NCBI RefSeq assembly: GCF_900177645.1
Contig: NZ_FXAO01000001.1
Location: forward strand, 770,712-834,711
Origin: Arenibacter troitsensis
Lineage (GTDB): Bacteria > Bacteroidota > Bacteroidia > Flavobacteriales > Flavobacteriaceae
Direction: 5' to 3'
DNA length: 64,000 nt
Shown here: positions 9,901 to 18,100 of the stretch, one piece after another
How the letters are laid out: every line of letters begins with the position of its first letter
Numbering within the stretch: the first letter of the stretch is position 1
Position numbers and translations under genes: made by a program
The notes under the pieces: generated by a model
What the model saw: only the letters and a program-made list of their open reading frames with translations
What the model was told of the DNA's origin: nothing
Database searches by the model: none

Positions 9901-12129
9901 AGTGGTACAGGGGTGAGTAATAATTCCTTTAACCCTGCCATAGGAATTGGAAACTATTCTATAGTCTATACTTATGAAGATGGCAATGGTTGTGCGAACA
10001 GTGCCTCTCAAACTATTAGAGTGGGTACTCCAATAGACAATGCTTCTGTAATTGTAGTAAATGCCAACACCGATAATGCAATGTTCGCCTTGACCAATGG
10101 ATTACAGATTGAAAAGAGTGCCATTGGCGAAACTCCTTTGGGAATTATCTATAATGCTGCTTTGAATCCTGGCAACGTCACGTTTAAGTTGACTGGTCCC
10201 ATAAATCAGAATAAATCCGAAGGGCCGTCTGCGCCATATTCCTTGTTTGGGGATATAGGTGTAGATATACAAGGGAAGCCCTTCCCTATTGGGAATTATA
10301 CCTTGGTAACCTCTACTTCTTCGGGAGTAAGTCAGACGATTGATTTCTCGATTATAAGTGGTCCTCCGGCCAATGAGCCTCCAGTTGTGGCTTTAGCAGG
10401 TAACCCTGACAATACTGTTCCGTTTAAAATTAATTTCTCGAGTGCAGGATCCGCTGATAATGATGGAATTATAACAGGGTATTCATGGAATTTCGGTGAT
10501 GGCAATACCTCAAATCTGCAAAATCCAGCACATACTTACGGCTCAGGTGGTATATTTAGTGTTAGCCTAACATTGACGGATGAAGACAACGCAGCTAGTA
10601 CTAAAAGTATTAGTGTAACTGCAATTGATCCTAGTATTAATCAACCTCCAATTGCTGTGGTTACGGCTTCGCCCAATAGTGGAACGGCACCTTTATTGGT
10701 AAATTTTTCAAGTGTTGGTTCCAGTGATGCCGATGGTAATATAGACTCCTACGAATGGGACTTTGGGGATGGAGCAACTTCTACACAGATCAACCCGTCA
10801 CATACCTATACCACCCAGGGTAGTTTTGTTTGTACTCTTACCGTAAAGGATGACGATGGAGCAATAGGTACGACAAGTGTAAGTGTCAATGTAAATGCAC
10901 CTAACAGCAATGCGGCACTATTTATCTTGAATGCCAATAATGATAGTCAATTATATGCTTTAACCAATGGATTGCAGATTTCCAAAACCGATATAGGAGA
11001 GACTCCTTTGGGTATCATCTTTAACCCTAATTTAAATCCGGGCAATGTTTATTTTACACTTACCGGACCAATAAGTCAGACTAAGTCCGAAGGACCATCG
11101 GCACCTTACTCATTGTTCGGGGATATAGGTGTGGATATTCAAGGAAAACCCTTTCCAGTAGGGAACTACACTTTAGTGGCGCGACCATCCGTGGGAACAA
11201 CCCAAACAATTAATTTTAGTGTTGTAAGTGGACCGCCGGGGAATGTTAATCCAATAGCTGTTGCAATAGGCAACCCGGATGCCAACACTGCGTTTAAATT
11301 TAGTTTCTCAAGTTTAGGTTCAACGGATAGTGATGGGAATATAGTTGGGTACTCTTGGAATTTTGGAGACGGAACTACCTCAACTTCCCAAAATCCTTCC
11401 CATACCTATAGCTCTGGGGGTACTAAAACAGTAACGCTTACAGTAACCGATGATGATGGTGGAATAGGAACCACAAGCATTCAAGTTGTTGCTGTTGATC
11501 CTACCGATATCGACAAAGTGGTAAGTTTTACCTTAATAGATGCGGAAAACCAATTTGACCTATTTGATATTCAGAATAATATGAATGTTAATGATGGTGA
11601 AGGAGTCAACATTAGAGCCAATACAGATCCAGGAATTGTTGGGAGTGTGAAGTTTGAATTATCGGGTACTTTGACCAGAACATGGACAGAGACCAATGCT
11701 CCTTATGCCCTTTATGGTGACTTTAACGGTGATTATATACCGACAACTCTCCAAATTGGGTCTTATACCCTTAAGGCAACACCTTATACCTTGGCAGGGG
11801 GTACAGGAGTTGCGGGACAATCATTGACAATTGTTTTTAATGTAGTACAGTCCGCTTCCACTGCGAAGACGTTCGTTACGACAATGAACATATCTCCAAA
11901 TCCGGCTAATGAAAGTGTTACGGTATCCTTTGATGAGCCAACACCTTTAACCCAAATCTATGTTTATGATATTACAGGTAGGTTGGTGAAATTTCTGAAA
12001 ATGGATGCAAGTGAGAATTTGGAAACCTATCTTATTGGGGTTCAGGATCTGCCTACAGGATCTTATTTCATAAGAACTATAGATGCAGAAGGAAAGGAAT
12101 TACAACAACAAATGGCAATAAAGCGATAA
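3961..12129 (+). CDS. giant T9SS-secreted multidomain surface protein with N-terminal cohesin
   Basis: 2722 residues. An N-terminal hydrophobic signal segment ends near residue 43. Modules in order: cohesin 45-178 (FDP, DN..G.I.YAAGT and GTTDLEF motifs); DUF5011 Ig-like 182-260; InlB-type repeat 264-340; malectin 341-510; Ig/cadherin-like 514-712; CBM6-like 713-850; malectin 854-1028; two Ig-like 1029-1235; DUF5011 1232-1317; HYR domains 1318-1487; a DUF5018-like module 1488-1576; HYR domains 1577-1740; an unnamed module near 1741-1865 that recurs at 2025-2132, 2315-2421 and 2517-2630; SprB-like 1866-1950; PKD at 2133-2223, 2224-2314 and 2423-2516; T9SS type A sorting domain 2639-2722 (SPNPA...YDITGRLV...GSYFIR). 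No catalytic domain is visible. The protein should cross the outer membrane by T9SS and sit on the surface as a carbohydrate-binding scaffold. The next gene follows after 24 bases and carries a dockerin. Confidence 0.9.
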   Translation: MHRFLRKLVGFFLAIHLFQFNKLEIRVVRILLVILCCSSSVLGQVQITTDPSSLMVAPNETFSITVQVETDQNADAAEVHLSFDPTIIEVTSISLSQPNPLPVPIIGSEFDNSLGVINYAAGTFSAFPNSDFDLLEIQFTAIAEGTTDLEFNGLPSKVTFGGQNILSGVSGSTITVAVTDIIPPVITLIGDEVINLSVGGVYTEQGANANDETDGDISGNVIIGGDVVDTNTVGEYVITYDVMDAALNPAVQVVRKVNVSQVVVNTYAITTNPGPNGTISPSTTDVNQGDNIIFTITPDSGFEIEDVLVNGSSVGPVSSYEFTDVQATATISATFIENAAFQLCIASGNDALTAFGRSFVGDPTTAPPSGGPFVRTGGATYLDYNGAIGATSSPEELSLFQKEIYGGKVGVNAPVAYEIPVPDGYYQVDLYFAEVYHPAPNGRVFDVLLEGNLILDEYDLVDPIKDGISTNQTAIVRTYYVQVVDGNLNVQIGPATVDNGKISGLCITGTSTTNVHPIANLGNLQFEVGEAVSETLNIIDGDLLNIVFNGLPSTLSYNPSTNQLEGTPEASELGDHIVNAIISDGNSAPVTAEFTVTIYPAGADLPPSIADIADVEVGEGSTASADIIVSDDKDVFNASIVIYDKSNGGTNSPLLPSTVIPATDYTFTDNGGGNFTLNWNTNPGDGRSYLVEVTANDGVNLPVQKTFNINVAQPIPANIFARTFSNPMPWYGPNPTLPFTVAIEANAAQNIGYIDAGDFVEYIIDVPAAGVYDIEFFAAKQPGGITIITVSEEDGVGFAAIGSVNVSSTSGWQTYSSFSTSVEFSNPGIQTIRLDFNAGVNLKNFDITQSAIAACNVAFRVNAGGPIQGLSGGDFEADQSVAGAGGTAGTGTPSPYYKGVVDKTFGSNAALVSNNTGYPDAIFQTERHIDGGVLMNWEFPANGTYEVNILFNENWTGEANPGNARIFDVEIEGDLVLDDYRPSLAAGGFNIAKVETFIVEVTDGIMNIDFKKGNQNPSVKGFSICLISEPINTPPVVSITAPANGDPVIRGTDVTLTGTALDIEDGDISNLIGWSSNDTRFTTTPLDGIGSAISGQFVTPGVQTLTATATDNGSEVGTANVTVNVSGPSVVIDLPLEAAELNSTDVRLEWTGTDVLYGLTEHYHLFVNPPDINNIDPATRISTASQIGQEFWDLTAADGIVDGQNTIVLVVADPTHAAFDNAEATAVVNFTVNLPDNIPPVITLLDVDPLPVELGSPYFNLGASATDETDGDLTEEIEIGGDIVDPNTIGEYVITYNVFDAAGNPAAEVTQTVIVFDSTAPVITCPDDIVTSTDPDFCGVDLNLTGVSAIDMSGSITFEGIRSDGLELTEPYALGVTTVSWTATDETGNVSEPCIQTITVNDEVGPNFGCPANINATSFNGNPVVVEITAPPVFDSCSQLDVTLTSTRNDGQEVDDAYPVGTTQIEWKATDNAGNISSCIQSVTVDFTASTQKNIESFSVQGQVGPEIIDASSGIVGVTVVAGTDVTGLSPSIGISADATINPSSGTVLDFTNSVNYTVTAQNGTQKNWTVTVTVQEDNEDPEITCLEDISISNDNGQCGAVVNYTAPVGTDNVPGAITNLTQGLGSGAFFPVGTTTEVYTVTDASGNTSSCSFTVTVLDSENPTISCPQDIVVQVAEGVSTAIVDFTTPLFSDNCPNANIQQTQGLASGSNFPLGTTLNIFEVTDAAGNNQTCSFNVTIETITPAALTVNGFTLVNADTDQDIMPLTNGKLINAGTYATTNLAIRANATPDVGSVRLLLSGTKSRNQTESVAPFTLYGDNATTGDYIGELFPLGNYTLTATPYANSGLSGNQGSPKTITFQFTNQNPLCSNFDASVATSSDPSACNSNDGSIVINTVGFVGPLTYNWSHNANLNSPTVSGLGAGTYNVTVTDANGCSEDMTVTLNGPTLPEVTLAPFADVLITDSPFALTGGSPSGGVYSGTGVSNNSFNPAIGIGNYSIVYTYEDGNGCANSASQTIRVGTPIDNASVIVVNANTDNAMFALTNGLQIEKSAIGETPLGIIYNAALNPGNVTFKLTGPINQNKSEGPSAPYSLFGDIGVDIQGKPFPIGNYTLVTSTSSGVSQTIDFSIISGPPANEPPVVALAGNPDNTVPFKINFSSAGSADNDGIITGYSWNFGDGNTSNLQNPAHTYGSGGIFSVSLTLTDEDNAASTKSISVTAIDPSINQPPIAVVTASPNSGTAPLLVNFSSVGSSDADGNIDSYEWDFGDGATSTQINPSHTYTTQGSFVCTLTVKDDDGAIGTTSVSVNVNAPNSNAALFILNANNDSQLYALTNGLQISKTDIGETPLGIIFNPNLNPGNVYFTLTGPISQTKSEGPSAPYSLFGDIGVDIQGKPFPVGNYTLVARPSVGTTQTINFSVVSGPPGNVNPIAVAIGNPDANTAFKFSFSSLGSTDSDGNIVGYSWNFGDGTTSTSQNPSHTYSSGGTKTVTLTVTDDDGGIGTTSIQVVAVDPTDIDKVVSFTLIDAENQFDLFDIQNNMNVNDGEGVNIRANTDPGIVGSVKFELSGTLTRTWTETNAPYALYGDFNGDYIPTTLQIGSYTLKATPYTLAGGTGVAGQSLTIVFNVVQSASTAKTFVTTMNISPNPANESVTVSFDEPTPLTQIYVYDITGRLVKFLKMDASENLETYLIGVQDLPTGSYFIRTIDAEGKELQQQMAIKR
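9181..11850 (+). repeat. four-copy unnamed extracellular module (about 110-125 residues each)
   Basis: Copies lie at about 9181-9555, 10033-10356, 10903-11223 and 11509-11850. Shared features are an opening like N-A-(N/D)-T/N-D followed by LTNG or its equivalent, a central G-x-V-x-F-x-L-(S/T)-G strand, then APY-x-L-(Y/F)-GD, and a closing P-x-G-x-YTL. Copies 2 and 3 are nearly identical in protein and each is followed by a PKD domain, so a module-plus-PKD unit has been duplicated. I do not know a family name for it. Confidence 0.8.
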
Positions 12130-12153
12130 CCAAGTCCCAAAAAAGATTAAAAA

Positions 12154-15100
12154 ATGGAAAAATTAAATTACATACCATTGATCATAAAAGAAACTTCACT
12201 TGTAAGTAGAATTCGAACTGTATTCATATTTGCTCTGTTGACGGTTCTATCCCATACAGGCATGAACGCGCAATCTTTCAGCCAGAGTAATCTTAATTAC
12301 AACGGGAATGGGGCTGTCAGCCAAGGAACCTCTTTAATGTATGGCCCGGATGGAAGATTATACGTTCTAAATTTAAATGGCACCATTGACATTTATACGG
12401 TGCAAAAGAATGCGAGCAATAATTATGTGGTCACAGCATCCGAAAAGCTATTGAGTGTAAAGAACATTCCCAATCATAACGACGATGGTTCTTCAAATAG
12501 TGGTAATAACAGGGAGGCCACTGGTCTCACTGTTGCAGGAACGGCACAAAATCCAATTATTTATGTTACCTCCAGTGATTCTAGGGTAGGAGGGCCTAGT
12601 GGAGATTTAAATCTTGATACCAATTCTGGAGTGATTACCCGACTTACATGGACAGGGAGTAATTGGGATGTGGTGGACATAGTTCGAGGCCTGCCAAGGT
12701 CTGAGGAAAACCATGCCACCAATGGATTGGAATTTGCAACTATTAATGGTGTGGATTTTTTAATAGTGGCACAGGGTGGACATACCAACGCAGGGTCCCC
12801 GTCCGACAATTTTGCTTGGACCACGGAATATGCCTTATCTGCAGCAGTACTTTCAATAAATCTTGATCTTATAGAAAGTATGCCCATTAAAAATGATGGA
12901 AGGGCTTATATTTATGATATTCCTACTTTGGACGATCCTACTAGGGCCAATGTAAATGGTATAATCGATCCAGACGTAGCAGGCTATGATGGTGTTGATG
13001 TGAATGATCCGTGGGGAGGTAATGATGGATTGAACCAGGCAAAAATTGTTATTGGCGGTCCAGTGCAAATATTTTCACCGGGATATAGAAATGCATATGA
13101 TTTGGTGCTTACGGCTTCTGGAGCAGTGTATGTGACCGATAATGGAGCCAATGGAGGTTGGGGCGGATTTCCCAACAACGAAGGTACTGAAAACGTAACC
13201 AATGAATATGATTCAAGTGAACCAGGTAGTAATACATCTATTGCGGGGGAAAAGGTGGATAACGATGACCATTTATCCTTGGTTACTACAAATATTCAAA
13301 CCTATTCATTTGGTGCTTTTTATGGAGGTCACCCGACACCGATCAGGGCCAATCCGGCTGGTGCTGGACTTTACACCAACCCGTCTGTAAACAATACCAA
13401 TGGGGCGGTTTATAGAACTTTGATTTATGATCCAACGGGTTTAAAAGGAGCTGGTTATACAAATAATGCAAGTATTGCATTACCTGTAGATTGGCCACCT
13501 GTTCCCGTAAGTCTTGCAGATGGAGCACAAGGTGATTGGAGAGGGCCTTCCACCAACAATCCAGATGGACCACAAGATGCTTTGGTAACTGTCTGGGGCA
13601 ATAACACTAATGGAATAGATGAATATACCTCAACCATATTTACCGGTTCGGAAAGTATGGTTGGCGACTTGATTGCTGGTCATAATAACGGTATTTTGAG
13701 AAGGGTACAACTAAAGCCCGATGGTAGCTTGGATCAATTGACCAATACTTTTGCATCTGGTCTTGGGGGTAATGCCCTGGGTATTACATGTAATGGAGAC
13801 AATGATCCCTTTCCTGGGACCATATGGGTGGCGACATTTAATGGTACCATCAAAATTTTGGAGCCACAACCAGAGGTTGTGTGTTTAGACCCCTCCGATG
13901 ACTTATATGATGGGTTGGCCGATACCGATCAAGACGGTTACACCAATCAAGATGAAGTTCAGAACAACATAGACCATTGTAACGGGGGATCACAGCCAAA
14001 TGATTTTGATAAAGCGGCGGGTGGGGTTTTGGTTTCTGATTTGAACGATAATGACGATGATAACGATGGTATTATAGATGCCAATGACCCATTTCAATTG
14101 GGTAACCCGTTGGATAATGGTTCAGATGGATTTGATTTACCAGTGCTGAACGAATTATTATCCGATAATTTAGTTCTAGGGGGGTATTTGGGTCTTGGAT
14201 TAACAGGTCTTATGAATAATGGTGCCCCCAATCCTAACTGGCTAAATTGGTTGGATGTAGTTGGTGCCGGTCCAAACCCCAATGATATTTTAGGAGGGGC
14301 AACAGGTGCAATGACCATGCAGATGACTTCGGGAACGGCATTGGGTACAGCCAATAGTCAGGAAAAAGGATTTCAATATGGTGTAAACGTAGATCAATCC
14401 GTTAACTCATTTACTGTTGTTGGCCGATTATTTAATTTTTCCGATCCTACCCAGCTTTATGGTTCCAGTGCTCCATCTGGAGGTGAATTGGGAATATTTA
14501 TAGGGGATGGAACTCAAAGCAATTATATTAAGGTTGTCCTTACCCAGAACGGGGTTGTAGCCTTGCAGGAAATCAATGATGTGCCGCAAACACCGCTAAC
14601 GGCTACAATCGCAACAGGAAATAGACCTTCCAACGATATAGTTTTTTCATTTAATATTAATGCGGTTACCGCGGCAGTAGAAGTTCTGTACAGTCTTGAT
14701 GGCAATTCCCCAATTTCCTTAGGGACCATTGCTGCAACTGGGACAATAAAAACAGCTATTCAACAATCCTCTACAATTTTAGCGGTAGGTTTAATTGGAA
14801 CCTCCAATGCAACTGGAGAAGAAGTAGAAGGAACTTGGGATTATTTGAATGTTACAGGAAGTCAACCAACTATATCCCAGCCTTTGGCCAATTTGGATAA
14901 ATTGATTGATTCTCCAGATCAGAATATTGATCTAAACGATTATTTTGGGGATGACCAAGGGGTAGGGAATTTGACTTATACTGTTGAAAATAATTCCAAT
15001 CCTACTATTGGGGCCACTATTTCCGCCAATATACTGACCTTAACTTATCCGGATACTGAGGCAAGTTCCAATATTACCATTAGGGCCACGGATTCCAATT

Positions 15101-18100
15101 CGTTGTTTGTAGAACAAATGTTTACAGTAAATGTAACAGAGCAGCCAGCAGTATTATTCAGGGTAAATGCTGGTGGCGCTACCGTTACGGCAATAGATGC
15201 CCCAAATCCCAATTGGGCGGGCAATGATGTTGTTGGAGCATCTGGCGGAACTAATTTTGATGTTAACACTGGCAATATATCTACCCATAATATTGCTGGA
15301 AGGCATTCATCGGTTCCAACTTATGCACCCCAGGAATTATTTGCGAAGGAGCGATGGGATCCAGCTGGTCTGCCGGAAATGGAATGGACTTTTAATACTG
15401 GCAATGGCACTTTTACTGTAAATCTATATATGGGTAATGGGTACGATGGTACAGGAGCTCCGGGGCAGCGTGTGTTCGATGTTAAAATGGAAGATGTACT
15501 GGTTATAAACGATAAGGATCTAACTGCACAATATGGAAATAAGGTAGGTGCTATGGAAAGTTATCAAGTGACTGTTAGCGATGGCGTTTTGAATATTGAA
15601 TTTATACATCAAACCGAAAACCCTTTGATAAACGCCATTGAAATACTTGGTGCAGGAAGTGTTGTAAATTCACCGATCGTTATTGACCCTGTTGCCAATC
15701 AGATAAACAATCCTGGAGAAACACCCGTTCTGAATATTACAGCTAGTGGAGGCGATCCTAACGAGAATTTTACTTTTTCCGCAACGGGATTACCCCCAGG
15801 TTTAAGTATTGAGCCTACTCAAGGAGCTATTTTAGGAACAATTTCTTCCTATGCTGAAGATGCAGGGCAGTACAATGTGACGGTAACCGTCAGTAAACCA
15901 TCATCCACACTGGCAAATGTTAATTTTGCTTGGACAGTAAACGATCCCAACGCGCCAAATACGGTTTTGTATCGTATTAATGCAGGGGGTGCACTTGTTG
16001 CGTCAAATGATGCATCGCCTTTGAATTGGGCGGAAGATCAAGCAGCAAGTGGCGCCAATGGTAATGCACAAAACGGAACACCTTCCGCATATGTAAATTC
16101 TTCAACAGAGGATAAAACTTACGGGGCAGCGCTTCCAGGCACTTTTGTCAACAACACCTCCTATCCCAATAATATATTTGCTACAGAAAGATATAATACA
16201 TTGGCTGTACCCGGAAATATGCAGTGGGATATTCCACTGTCTCAGGGTACCTATACCATTAATTTGTTATTTGCCGAGGTATGGGCTGGAGCTAACGCTC
16301 CAGGCGTGCGCGTATTCGATGTAGCCATTGAAGGTCAAATTGTACTGAACGATTTGGATCAAACAGCAAAATATGGGTTTGCTACAGTAGGAGTCGAGAG
16401 TTTTGTGGTAGAGGTAAATGATGGAAACCTTGATATTGATTTTATCAAAGGAATTGAAAACCCTAATATTAAGGGTATTGAGATTATTAGCTCCGGAGGT
16501 ACCGTTAGTGGTGACTGGACCAATATTACCAATGTAACGGAACATACTCCTAGACACGAAAATTCCTTTGTACAAGCAGGGAATAAATTCTATTTGTTTG
16601 GGGGTAGGGAAAATGCCAAAAAAGTAGAAATTTATGACTATAACACAAATACCTGGTCACAGGCAGCTTCGACAGCTCCTTTTGAATTCAACCACTTTCA
16701 GGCTGTGGCTTATGAAGGGTTAATTTGGGTTATCGGATCATTTAAGGATAATGCTTACCCCAATGAAGCTCCTGCTGATCATATTTATATGTACAATCCA
16801 GTTTCGGATACATGGATTCAAGGTCCAGCTATACCCAATGCAAGAAAAAGAGGTTCCGCCGGATTGGTGATGTACAATAATAAGTTTTATGTAATAGCAG
16901 GTAACACTATTGGACATAATGGAGGTTATATACCATGGTTTGATGAGTTTGACCCAGCTACTGGTAAGTGGACGGTCTTGGGGGATGTGCCAAGGGCACG
17001 TGATCATTTTCACGCTACGGTTGTAGGCAGTAAATTATATGTAGTTGGAGGTAGGCTTACAGGTGGCGCCGGGGGTACTTTTGCACCGGTAATCCCTGAA
17101 GTGGATGTTTACGATTTTACTACAGGGAGCTGGTCTACCTTGCCTGCATCAGGTAATTTGCCTACCCCAAGAGCTGCTTCAGGAACAGTCACTTTTAACG
17201 GAAAAGTCGTCGTTATTGGTGGAGAAGGAAATGGACAGGCATATGCCAAAACAGATGCCTTGGATGTAAACACTAATACATGGTCTTCTTTAAGCGATTT
17301 GAACAATCCACGTCACGGTACACAGGGTATTGTATCCGGTGATGGTATTTGGATTACTTCAGGGTCTCCCAATCAAGGAGGTGGCAACCAAACTAAAATG
17401 GAAGTTTATGGAGTGGACAATCCTACGGGTACATCGGTTGTAGCCAGTACCTTATCTGCACCTTCATCCATAACGGTACCACAAGGCGGAGTAGAGGATT
17501 TACTAATTGAAATATCTGGCGGAAACCAGGGGATGTACATTAAATCTTTAGTACTAACAGGTAACAATGCCGCCAATTTTAAAATTCTTGGTTCAACGAG
17601 TTTTCTGATCGGGGCCGGAAGTACAAAGACCGTTCAAATTGAGCATATTGGTTCCCAAACAGGGGAGGCTGCTACTTTGGTTATGGCTTATGGCAGTAAT
17701 GGTTCTGCCAGTATAAGTGTTTCTAGTGGTGAAGAGGTGTCAACTGTATTGTATCGTATAAATGCAGGTGGTGAATTTATTGCTGCAACGGACTCACCAA
17801 ATCCGGATTGGAGTATGGATCAAGGTACTTTTGGAGTTGCAGGAAATTCTGAATATTTGGCAGCTGCAACCTCAACAGGTGGATTGTATAATCAATCTGC
17901 CGGTTCTGCCTATACTGGTCCAATTAATATGACACATGCATCACTTCCTCCAGGAACACCAAGTAGTATTTTTGTTACTGAAAGATATGACGCTGAAGGG
18001 GCTCCCGAAATGTTGTGGCAATTTCCGATAGATCCGGGGACCGAAGTTGAGGTAAGACTTTATTTTGCAGAGTTGTATAATCAAATAACGACAGCCGGAC

